Assembly (NCBI GenBank): GCA_029339195.1
Contig: JAPTJF010000752.1
Location: 1 to 16,236 of the forward strand
Direction of reading: 5' to 3'
DNA length: 16,236 nucleotides
Source of the DNA: Micractinium sp. NFX-FRZ
Taxonomy: Eukaryota > Chlorophyta > Trebouxiophyceae > Chlorellales > Chlorellaceae
Under the pieces are notes generated by a model that was not told where the DNA came from, ran no database searches, and saw only the letters and a program-made list of their open reading frames with translations. This document shows positions 10,901 to 16,236 of this stretch, in pieces. How positions within the stretch are numbered: position 1 is the first letter of the stretch; each line of letters opens with the position of its first letter. Made by a program: the position numbers and the translations under genes.

Positions 10901-13900
10901 TGTGAGTTTGGGGTTTCGGTGCCCAAAGCATCGTGGTGTTGGCAGAGACGGGCGAGCAACCACAGTGGGTGCGCAAGCTGCGGAGGAACAGCTTGCTGAC
11001 AGCCTGGTTCATTATGCATTGCCGGCCAGCAGGGGAAGCTGGCGAGTCACCAGCGCCACTGCCTTGCCTCCCCCCCCCTGTAAAGGGCCCATAGTACGCA
11101 AGGGAAACCATTCACCAAATCACGGCTACTGGTGATTGGGTTGTGGCACCCTGCTGGCGGGTCGCCAGATAGGCCCTTTGTTGCAGGGGAACCTTCCCTC
11201 GTTCCCCACTTTCCTTGCATGCTGTGCCTGCTCTCATCCCACTCTCATGATGGGCTCCCAGGCCTCCCTCTGGGCCATTCCCTGTAACTCTTGGCACACC
11301 CTGCGGTCTAGCGGTCTAGCCTTCAGCCCCCAGGCAATGCGTCCTGGTTAGGGCTATCACAAGGCACACTCAGTGGGCTTCCCCCACATCACCCTTGCTA
11401 CCGCAGTCTCCTCCCGCCACTGACCTCCGCCGGCGCCCCTTGTAATGGCCTCTCACTTCCTCACCCTCCGGCCACACCCCCTTCACTGTCCGTGGCCGCC
11501 TTGGCGCCCGCTAGGCCTGGTTGGACGCTGCACTGAGCCCTTGTGCCAAAGGGCCCGGTTGTTGTGGCGGCTGCGGTCGGCACTGCGGGCTGCGCCCCAC
11601 CAACACACCCCTTTCTCCTCTCCTCAGCCCTCCACCCTCCCGACCAGTGTTTGGTTGACGGTTTGCTTCAATGCATCAATTATTCGCGGTCTGGCCGCCT
11701 TACCCGGGGCGGTGTTGCTTCGTTTCACTGTCTGCCCAGCTTCATGTTATGCCTTCGCCTGTGGCGTGCATGCTTTCATGCATTGATTGTATATTGCACC
11801 CCCGGTACGTGACGTCCAGTGCGTTTAAACCCCCAAAGCAAAGTGGATATGCTGACATTAACACTATAACCTGCCTCCCTGTCGTCTTAAGTCATCCACT
11901 CAAACCGCACCTGGAAGTCGATCAAAGTTTCGTGGTAGCTGGCTGCAGCAGGGGCGTCACCTGCGCAAACCAGGCGAGCAGAAGTGAACACAAAAGGGCA
12001 ACACATCTGCTGTTTAGCACATGATAGTAGATCGAAACCCATGATGATTATCAGCCAAGCTTCAAGTTCACTTACCCTCAAGCGAGGCCGGTCGGATGAG
12101 GCGTGTGACTGCCCGCGTCAGCCGGCCGCACACCGCGCCTTCCTCTTGGACAATGCTCCATCCAACGCTTGACTGCACCATGGCAGGGCAATACGTGTCT
12201 ACACATGCCACTACTTGGCACAAATGTTAGGTCAGGCTGGTTATGTTGGAGCCCGTAATGTGACCATGAGCGGGCTTCGGCGTACCTGGAAGTAGCACTC
12301 GCCAATTGCATTAAGTGTAAAGGAGGTACAATCGATGCGCTGCTTGCAAAGCTCCGCGCAGCCTTCAACCGAGAGAACACCCGCCTGGGAGGAATTGCTC
12401 ATCCCAAATGTGAACCCGGGCATTATGAAAGCGGCGGTGGAGGGTGCCCCTACGGACATGTGTTGGGGTCCAGAGCAGCATGTGGTGGGGTCCTGAGGAG
12501 CTGACAACAACCATACAGCAACACCATGTGTTTTCTGGACTAGGTTGCACATAGCACGACTGTATTGATCACCATGCCGTCTTTGAATTGCGCTTCTTAC
12601 CTCGCAGTATCAGACCGCTGGTGTCACCCATTGCAGAAGTTGACTCTGTGAAGTTTCCGTTTTTGAGAAAGCAGTTGGGGAACACGTTCTCATACGATTT
12701 CTTCCAGCTCAAACAAGCATCGCGTCTGTAGCACCTGCATCGTTGATCAACGGGCATGCACATGTGTTTTTGTCCCAGTGTGATTTTCAAGCTCTGCATG
12801 CTATGCCTCGAAATATGCAGTCAAGTACTGCTCGCGCCTGGCGTATCTCAACAACGGTGCACTGTGCAATTTGTCACAGGGCAAGTGTCCTACTGACTGT
12901 CACCCCCACCTGCCCCCACTCACTCCATTGCGCAACGTTGTGCGCTAGCGGCATACACCGAAGCGATGTCACCTCCGTCAAAGCCCACGCCATCCACCCA
13001 CGTGCTCGGAAAAGCAGGGATTCTATTCAGGGCAACCCGTCCACGACGACCAGCGGGCTTTGGGCTGGCTGCAGTTGGGTATGTACCCCAGCGATGGCAA
13101 CAATATTGTTGGTTGGCAGATGAGCCATGCTGTCGCGGTACGGTACGAAACCATGGTGCCATGCGAAAGGAAACCACGGCAGGAAGGACTCCACAGCAAG
13201 ACACCACGGCAGGAAACCATGCACATCATCACGACCACTGCAATGCAGTCTCACCAAGGTGAATTGAAATGCCACCTTCGCCACCGGCTGTCGACAGAGT
13301 ACAGTTTGTGAATGGACCTTGTTGCAGCAGCAATACCACCTGCCCGCCAGCCCCGCCAGCCCCATTGTCGCCATATTTGACGATTCCTGACACAGTTTTA
13401 CTCTGCATGTAATCAAATGATGAGTGGTGAACAATCTGCATGTTGATTATTCTGCTCCCTCGGAGGCGAAACAGTCTCCCCATGATTTCCCTCGCAAGTG
13501 GGCACCACAATTGGCTCCATCAATGATATTGCCAGTTCTGGTTCGTCTTTAGTTTCAGCACCAACAATGTGAAAGTTGCGCAACCACAATCCGCAGCTCC
13601 TTAGGCTTAGATGCAACATACCTCGCCGCCACCTCCTCTGCCTCCCTTTGCCTGCATGCATAAAATCACACGGTCTTAATTTGTTGGTGTCTGTTCATCT
13701 TGGCAAACTCATACCCCTAGCATATGTCCATCATCAATGCATCACGCATGGGCTGTGGCTCCATGATGTGGCGTGATGCACAAACCTTTGGCAGAAACGA
13801 ACTTTACCCCCAATCCCCTCCCCCTCGCCCCCCAACAACGTCAGGGATTCATGCACAAGAGGCATACCACAAACTGCCATGCGTGAGTAGTGGACAGGAA

Positions 13901-16116
13901 GTCGACTTGAATGCTGATGCTTCCAGCGTTGCCTCCTAGACCACCATTCATGGGGGAGGTTCCTGAGGTATGTGTTGATGTGAAAAAGTAGCCGTCACCA
14001 CCTGCACGACAGATTTGGATGCATGTGGTATGTTGCTGCTTGAAACGAACACATGATGGTACAATCAACCCGCAACAAAGGCTGCAAACGTAATCAGCGT
14101 AGTTGAAACTGCATAGCATCAGGCTGTGTTGACCAGAATGGCCTTTGGAAACGCCTACGTTATCGCTATCTTTGCAAATTGATGCCACTGTAACCCCAAC
14201 TGGTGTGGTTCTGCCAAGTGTTGCTGCGTAAGAAGCTACTGTCTGCAGAAACAAGCATGTAAGCAAGATCTGCAGTCCTGCCTAGCCTGAGAAATGGCTG
14301 TTGTGAACTCAGCTACAACCACTAAGCTTCAACCACTAAGCTTCAACCACTAAGCTTACAACGATCAACAAACAACCATGCCTGATTTGGTCTCAAAGCG
14401 ATTGGTCAGTCAACACAGGCGGACAGGCCTCTGGGCTGCTGTGCAAGCCATGTGCTCGTGCTGGCAGCAGCACCGGCAACGCGGGGCAGCTGGCTGTGGC
14501 CCGTGGGTGCCGGAGTGCTGGTGGTTGTGGAGGAGTGCGAGTGTGGCCCCGCGTGCCCCTGATAGAAAACACACACTTCTGAAGGCATTCAGTAAGCCTT
14601 ATACGTATTGCGCTGCGTGATCCCGACTGCCGACTACTCAACATGAATACGCGTTTTCCCTGTACTCGTGCACCCTGATCGTGACCTGGCACGGTCACTG
14701 CGGTCATCGCAACCAACACGGCCACCGCCGGCACAAAGTTTGGTCTAGAGCACACAGTCTTGAGGAAGAGGACATTACGCCAAAACGCCCCACTGATCTA
14801 CCGACCAAACCCCGCACCCACAACAAGGTCCCAGTGGGGTCCCAAGAACCCATGGATACGGCACTTACCAGAACTGTCAATTGCGCAGGTCGTTGACATA
14901 CTGGGCGGCGTGCATGTCAGCTGGCGAGCAGTGATCTTGATGTTCTGCCCACGGCCGCCATCGAGAGTGGATAGGCTCCCAATTGTGCCTGTCAGCGCCA
15001 CCCGACGCCTGACCACCACCGTGTCAGCAAAAATATCCAAGTCACGAACCAAAGGCAAATTGTAGGTGCTTCCAACAGTAAGCTCTGTGGATGTCTCTTC
15101 TGCAGGGACCACAAGGTGAGAAAAGCAATCAAAGTTTGCCGTCACATCACGGCAGCTGATTCACTACCCATGCAGCGTGGGCACGTGTAGCTGTAGGATG
15201 TGAGACTGCTCAAATAAAGCCACCATTGCGCGCATGCATGATGCAACAAGGATGCCTTCACTTACCAGCTTGTTTTTTAAAGACGTGCTGCAGGCAACCA
15301 TTGCGCAGGACCACAGTAGTGCCCGCTGATGGAGTCCCGCCTGAAGCATCATGACACGTATTCAGGGGTGGGGGTGCGGTGTGTGTACAGGGGTAGTGTG
15401 TGGTGGTGGTGGTGTGGTGGTGTGGTGTGGTGGTGGGGGGTGGGGGTGGGGGGGTGGGGGGGGCCTCCGCTTACGAGTTGCTGTGCAGGTGAAGGGCAAG
15501 GGACTGAAAAAGCTCTCTGGCTGTACTTAGTACCTATGCAAGGTGTTTAACATGCAACTGCCCAAGCTGTTCCAACAGACAAGGAAGGCCAGTACCCGCT
15601 TTGTTTTTTCAATAGTTGGAGTTTGCTGACTGCACTCTGCGCCACTCACCTAGAGGGTGCCAACAGAAGCCTGTGTGGGTATGAAAGAAATTGGCTGTTG
15701 GTGATGTGCGGTAACTGTACCGAAGCGCCTGCTTGCTACCGTCACAACCATTCAAAAATAAAACGGGGGTGTTGTCAACTGGATTGTCCACGTCCCCAGC
15801 GGGGTGTATGCACAGCCCTGAGGCAACATGCTGGATTGCTCCTCCAGGTAGGTGTGTATACCTGCATGATTGGAGCAGGGACCGAAGGAAAATCTCGGAC
15901 GCGGCATGTGCTGGGAATGGGATGTGTAGCTGGCGTACCAAAGTGGGGTGTGCCTGTCATTGCACCCCCACCACTGGCCCCAAACGGCGTTCAACAAGGA
16001 AAACGCAATAAGGGCATACCTTTGGTTGCAACCATCTGGGCTCAACACTGCACTAGATCCGTTTCTTGCATTCCCAGAAGGCATCAAGCACATACTGGCG
16101 TTGCCATACTGAACCA
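781..16116 (-). CDS. Giant multi-exon mosaic lectin / PAN / aerolysin-like secreted protein (5' end missing)
   Basis: I thread about 45 exons on the minus strand, summing to about 6.88 kb and 2,290 residues. Junctions use GTGAGT, GTAAGT, GTATGC and similar donors with mostly (T/C)GCAG acceptors, and phases agree at nearly every join. Module order is ricin-B trefoil, glycine-rich region, four PAN/Apple units, helical segment plus ricin-B, jacalin-like, aerolysin-like, Pro linker, two MABP-like exons, Cys-rich, SEA-like, F-type lectin. No transmembrane segment is visible at the C-terminus. Sequons are frequent (NAS, NFT, NSS, NLT, NMT, NTS, NCT), which suits a secretory protein, but the signal peptide would lie beyond the window. 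Family assignments rest on motifs read by eye. The locus could be two genes fused by my model, but no stop codon or poly(A) signal convincingly separates the blocks. I do not recognise a named homologue of the whole protein. Confidence 0.75.
1948..2705 (-). CDS. SEA-like region with RRRL site and linker (exons 37-40)
   Basis: Exons at 2629-2705, 2392-2537, 2196-2260 and 1948-2051 encode about residues 1989-2119. The opening LAGLTTTQFANLITAYVAAV is an amphipathic helix; DPSMVVVTSTVNT is a strand; AARRRLHTLAVAGVNVGTRV follows. This helix, VxVxxV strand, RR(R)L, VxV pattern recurs in secreted algal proteins and resembles SEA-type domains. The RRRL could be a processing site. Exons 39-40 add FIRRLMNLSNEVRVEK and a basic-proline linker ending SLPPPARK. 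Phases run 2, 1, 0, 2 and 1 without conflict. A frame read straight past the exon 38 donor ends in a stop at 2311; the spliced reading is preferred because exons 39 and 40 then fit. Confidence 0.6.
2706..3037 (-). other. Intron 36 (332 bases)
   Basis: GTAAACC donor to CCTCGCAG acceptor, phase 2. Plus-strand and minus-strand frames inside it have no compatible splice sites. Nothing else is seen. Confidence 0.6.
3038..3379 (-). CDS. Cysteine-rich module (exons 35-36)
   Basis: Exons at 3223-3379 and 3038-3112 encode about 77 residues: VCVFYSLRVNPTNANI, then TDCACQAACRSAFQCEAWLL, then KDCARSMPF and GVNCT. The C.C...C.....CEAW pattern resembles a short PAN-like or EGF-sized disulfide knot, but I cannot name a family. 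Phases are 1, 2 and 2. The GTGAGT and GTAAAC donors and the CTTGCAG and TTTGCAG acceptors are clear. Confidence 0.65.
3469..3943 (-). CDS. MABP-like beta-prism repeat exon B plus Pro linker (exon 34)
   Basis: This 475-base exon closely copies exon 33: QNLNGPGEDNG...LYACYQ, FIADISVTAG, FTRLPFDLNEGTLGWFVFL, IQDFELAPKQSC and HNLNRGVAG...LYMCKRL. It then diverges into VPPSPPSPPPPAIPA, a second proline-rich spacer, and ends FFELIPT at a phase-1 GTGATG donor. If that donor were not used the frame would stop six codons later. The acceptor is ATCCGCAG, in phase 0 with exon 33. Similarity between the two exons is high by eye, which suggests a fairly recent duplication. Confidence 0.72.
4147..4647 (-). 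CDS. MABP-like beta-prism repeat exon A (exon 33)
   Basis: A single 501-base exon, phase 0 at both ends, encodes 167 residues. Three internal repeats are visible: YNLNGPGE...PLYACFQ, FDLNDGAGGWFVFLCVRY and QNLNRGVPDSSSLFLCKRL. Each has (N/D)LNxG and then a hydrophobic strand ending in Cys. The (D/N)LNxGxGGxxxxLC signature is that of the MABP/beta-prism fold seen in MVB12 and in Vps62/DUF946-type proteins. Strands such as FIADITVSTG and VRNVTVVSG lead each repeat. The exon ends after CPRTYTW, exactly where exon 32 ended, so the unit is a tandem-duplicated exon. A role in membrane or glycan binding is inference. Confidence 0.72.
4661..4713. repeat. GGGGT-type simple repeat in intron 32
   Basis: The plus strand reads GTGTG and then several GGGGT units. 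On the coding strand it is an ACCCC tract ending just 14 bases upstream of the exon 33 acceptor, so it takes the place of the pyrimidine tract. Confidence 0.9.
4812..4948 (-). CDS. Proline-rich linker and start of MABP-like repeats (exon 32)
   Basis: This 137-base exon encodes APPSPPPAAPPPPPYARP and then IRDITVVSGTGQ and NMCPRSYTW. The proline run resembles hydroxyproline-rich spacers of volvocine algal wall glycoproteins (established for pherophorins). The ITVVSG...CPRSYTW part is the beginning of the repeat that the next exon continues. It ends in phase 0 right after a Trp codon (donor GTGTGT). The acceptor TTTTGCAG sits in phase 1, agreeing with exon 31. Confidence 0.72.
4949..5318 (-). 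other. Intron 31 (370 bases) between the aerolysin-like region and the Pro linker
   Basis: It joins GTGAGTTGC to TTTTGCAG in phase 1. An open frame upstream of 4948 (SDGKPTKASELPPSTF) could extend the proline-rich exon, but only the acceptor just above 4948 keeps phase with exon 31. No other feature is seen. Confidence 0.55.
5319..7166 (-). CDS. Aerolysin/natterin-like beta-pore-forming-type region (exons 21-31)
   Basis: Exons at 7016-7166, 6870-6931, 6666-6743, 6407-6580, 6263-6292, then tentative 6116-6198, 5928-5994 and 5807-5879, then 5559-5631, 5438-5470 and 5319-5353. Early exons carry WEQTVTTGHAFSRSSEES, then a long Ser/Thr-rich amphipathic stretch around VTVNNRWGFSASSEKT and TTTETDEISSE, followed by STTLSMPSQ. 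Late exons carry a YESTLVMNF-type strand and AWTGTFRSVSVT. This order (NxS-type strand, Ser/Thr-rich insertion loop, PSQ strand, GTF-V closing strand) is that of aerolysin-fold proteins, which oligomerise and insert a beta-barrel in membranes. Activity cannot be judged from sequence. The middle exons (6198 to 5807) are the least certain part of the gene. Several exons are very short (30, 33 and 35 bases). Confidence 0.6.
6232..6260. repeat. C-run, G-rich on the coding strand, next to a donor site
   Basis: Twelve C followed by ACCCTCCACCCCCACCCACC on the plus strand. On the coding strand this starts a few bases after the donor of the 30-base exon 6263-6292, giving GTGGGTGGGGGTGGAGGGTG and then a long G run. 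G-run intronic sequences can modulate splice-site choice. Confidence 0.85.
7220..8316 (-). CDS. Jacalin/beta-prism-like module (exons 18-20)
   Basis: Exons at 8236-8316, 7816-8065 and about 7220-7451 encode about residues 1067-1253. The start is RPRCDIDAVSWKKIKERVC, a Cys-bearing lead-in. The beta-prism signals are MEAYLTADGDAVGALRLTY, which resembles the jacalin 'v..G..id.iq..Y' strand pair, and IYYTASQNGGRTTSLNSIGL, which resembles its closing 'f.T..gr....G' strand. Family resemblance is moderate; it may instead be a divergent VMO-I or natterin N-terminal domain. Its position just before an aerolysin-like region matches natterin-type proteins, where a jacalin-like lectin precedes the pore-forming part. 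The last donor is uncertain: GTTATT at 7219 gives the needed phase 0, but the intron is then only 53 bases. Confidence 0.5.
7452..7815 (-). other. Intron 19 (364 bases)
   Basis: It runs between a GTGAGC donor and a TTTGCAG acceptor, splitting an Arg codon (phase 2). It contains a G run near 7682 on the plus strand. Nothing gene-like is seen. Confidence 0.6.
8575..10007 (-). CDS. Helical segment plus second ricin-B lectin module (exons 15-17)
   Basis: Exons at 9935-10007, 9520-9852 and 8575-9350 encode about residues 673-1066. The first ~90 residues (GETPSEYFSTVISEAK, KKATTISLAQLGFLRLLG) look alpha-helical and match no family I know. From NTSRCLQAAST onward a ricin-B beta-trefoil is visible: NCTGEDLPYQLFKLDTDG, LDSYCLDVSNG, SSQTQLWTLGD, AGRCLTRDS, SQKLCLTAAPG, then AGQVWRNDTNGALRP and GLCLKANTDGGLALSSC. 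The QLW and QVW motifs and the repeated CL(D/T/K) starts are diagnostic. There may be more than three lobes, so one or two trefoils are possible. Exon 17 (776 bases) is the longest of the gene. Junction phases are 1, 2, 2 and 1 in order. Confidence 0.8.
10277..10516 (-). CDS. PAN/Apple-like module 4 (single exon 14)
   Basis: One 240-base exon, phase 1 at both ends, encodes a complete PAN module at about residues 593-672. Motifs are FAGSDLAGANIANL, then PRECCQLCYAQQGCGAFTY, SGECFLKTL and SAVVTG. This is the clearest of the four PAN units and the only one with no internal intron. The acceptor is TGTGCAG and the donor GTGAGC. Its symmetrical phase makes it a self-contained shuffling cassette. 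Confidence 0.8.
10670..11960 (-). CDS. PAN/Apple-like module 3 (exons 12-13, split by a 1-kb intron)
   Basis: Exon 12 (11911-11960) is only 50 bases and ends in HETLIDFQ. Exon 13 (10670-10880) resumes in phase 0 with GGTFQTVRGVPDPSTC. Together they give the PAN opening DFQGGTF, then CFYFCAQQWRCKAWTL, GTDCLLKEL and a closing SGIVI strand. Without the splice, exon 12 would run into a stop within seven codons, so the join is supported by both phase and domain continuity. The module is phase 1 at both ends. The 1,030-base intron inside it is far longer than most in this gene. Confidence 0.72.
10881..11910 (-). other. Long intron 12 with a C/T-rich insert
   Basis: This intron separates two halves of one PAN module. 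Its middle, about 11160-11650, is strongly pyrimidine-rich on the plus strand and differs in composition from the flanks. It contains a doubled GCGGTCTAG at about 11303-11320. Octamers AAAGGGCC near 11083 and GGCCCTTT near 11172 are inverted copies. No transposase frame is seen. A non-autonomous mobile insert is possible but unproven. Confidence 0.5.
12076..12500 (-). CDS. PAN/Apple-like module 2 (exons 10-11)
   Basis: Exons at 12286-12500 and 12076-12172 encode about residues 402-505. Core motifs are MPGFTFGM, then VEGCAELCKQRIDCTSFTL, then GECYFQ at the exon border (phase 0, GTACGC donor). The second exon gives SSVGWSIVQEEGAVCGRL. The C..xC.....C.sftl....CyF pattern is the PAN cysteine ladder. 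The upstream boundary has two possible acceptors, ten bases apart, both phase 1; I use the first (12500). The module ends at a strong phase-1 GTAAGTG donor. Confidence 0.72.
12601..13068 (-). CDS. PAN/Apple-like module 1 (exons 8-9)
   Basis: Exons at 12924-13068 and 12601-12734 encode about residues 308-401. The module starts at VGFDGGDIASVYAASAQRC, with the typical PAN opening of a hydrophobic-D-G-G-D strand. It continues C..EC....ACLSWK, then PNCFLKNGNF and a closing SGLIL strand. Four or more cysteines are spaced as in PAN/Apple domains. The internal intron is phase 2 (GTGAGT donor), and the module is bounded by phase-1 introns on both sides, so it is a symmetrical shuffling unit. PAN modules bind proteins or sugars outside the cell; the partner here is unknown. 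The stretch before it (about 30 residues, SPKPAGRRGR...) looks like a linker. Confidence 0.72.
13255..15099 (-). CDS. Glycine-rich, probable beta-solenoid region (exons 4-7)
   Basis: Exons at 14869-15099, 13868-14001, 13622-13651 and 13255-13402 encode about residues 128-308. Repeated motifs alternate short beta-strands with glycine turns: LDGGRGQNIKI, AIDSSGGDGYFF, NGGLGGNAGSISI, AKGGRGGGGE, YGDNGAGGAGGQVVLL, STAGGEGG. The spacing resembles right-handed beta-helix or pectinase-like adhesin regions, but I cannot assign a family. Exon 4 is phase 1-1, exon 5 is phase 1-0, exon 6 is a 30-base phase 0-0 microexon, and exon 7 is phase 0-1. All four acceptors are TGCAG. Cysteines are few compared with the PAN units. 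The role is unknown; a stalk or adhesive spacer between the N-terminal lectin and the PAN units is my inference. Confidence 0.6.
14002..14868 (-). other. Long intron 4 (867 bases)
   Basis: It lies between a GTAAGTGCC donor and a TCGTGCAG acceptor and joins two glycine-rich exons in phase 1. It holds an exact triple 14-base repeat at 14316-14357. An open frame through 14393-14755 has no matching splice sites in phase 1, so I leave it as non-coding. A frame open just above 14001 (14266 downward) is likewise treated as intron. Confidence 0.6.
14316..14357. repeat. 14-base direct tandem repeat, three exact copies
   Basis: The unit CAACCACTAAGCTT occurs three times head to tail inside intron 4. 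Copies are identical, which suggests recent slippage. No coding role is apparent. Confidence 0.95.
15266..16116 (-). CDS. Ricin-B-like beta-trefoil lectin module (exons 1-3)
   Basis: Exons at about 16020-16116, 15650-15861 and 15266-15340 encode visible residues 1-127. Three similar subdomains are seen: ASMCLMPSG...LSPDGC, then HVASGLCIHPAGD...LFLNGCD, then TGFCWHPLGGTP...VLRNGC. Each has a Cys-x-x-(P) start and a closing (N/D)GC, as in the three lobes of a beta-trefoil. Introns are phase 2 (GTATGC, AGG codon split) and phase 1 (GTGAGT). The module ends at a phase-1 GTAAGT donor. The first exon start is set by the acceptor TTTGCAG just above 16116; the frame is open further, to about 16159, so the exon may be longer. 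Carbohydrate binding is expected from the fold, but no ligand can be named. A start codon is not identified. Confidence 0.72.
15395..15464. repeat. GT/GGT/G-rich low-complexity tract in intron 2
   Basis: On the plus strand the tract runs from TGTGTGGTGG repeats into long G runs separated by single T. On the coding strand it is an ACC/C-rich stretch about 55 to 125 bases upstream of the acceptor of exon 3. It fills much of the 309-base intron 15341-15649, in which I see nothing else. It could act as a long pyrimidine tract or fold as a G-quadruplex on the template strand. Confidence 0.85.
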
Positions 16117-16164
16117 CTGCAAACATGGGAATTGCATTTGGGAACTGTTTGCATCTCAACAGCG

Positions 16165-16236
<72 letters not shown>
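16165..16236. repeat. Poly-C homopolymer (72 C) at window edge
   Basis: An uninterrupted run of 72 C ends the window, starting right after AGCG. On the coding strand it is poly-G just upstream of the first visible exon. It could be a genuine G/C tract, as several shorter G- or C-rich tracts lie in the introns, or a contig-end artefact. It hides the 5' part of the gene. Confidence 0.95.

Noticed and set aside
13173..13215. Two copies of ACCACGGCAGGAA 30 bases apart
   Set aside because: Only two short copies inside an intron; not enough for a repeat array.
14393..14755. 120-codon minus-strand frame in intron 4
   Set aside because: No acceptor and donor pair in phase 1 around it. Skipping it joins IDSSG to GDGYFF smoothly.

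Overview
The window holds one very large, intron-rich gene read entirely on the minus strand. I can thread about 45 exons from roughly 16116 down to 781. Almost every junction is a GT-AG site whose phase matches its neighbour, giving about 2,290 visible residues. The 5' end is cut off by a 72-base poly-C run at the window edge. The kind of organism is a eukaryote. A chlorophyte alga is the best guess, from dense short introns with GCAG acceptors, PPSPPP-type proline linkers like those of volvocine wall proteins, and a TGTAA-type poly(A) signal after the stop. That assignment is inference.

Reading along the protein (right to left in the window): a ricin-B-like beta-trefoil (16116-15266); a glycine-rich, probably beta-solenoid region (15099-13255); four PAN/Apple-like cysteine modules (13068-10277); a helical segment followed by a second ricin-B lectin (10007-8575); a jacalin/beta-prism-like region (8316-7220); an aerolysin/natterin-type pore-forming-like region (7166-5319); a proline-rich linker (4948-4812); two tandem MABP-like exons with three (N/D)LNxG repeats each (4647-3469); a cysteine-rich module (3379-3038); a SEA-like region with an RRRL site (2705-1948); and a C-terminal F-type-lectin/discoidin-like domain (1907-781). 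About 550 bases of probable 3' UTR follow.

The modules are nearly all carbohydrate- or protein-binding extracellular folds, with many cysteines and N-glycosylation sequons. The simplest reading is a secreted or surface-attached mosaic protein in which several lectin-like modules flank one aerolysin-like module. Most module borders are phase-1 introns, as expected from exon shuffling. Two stretches of the exon model remain uncertain: the intron near 7167-7219, and the exons between 6198 and 5807. I see no convincing plus-strand gene, tRNA, rRNA or CRISPR.
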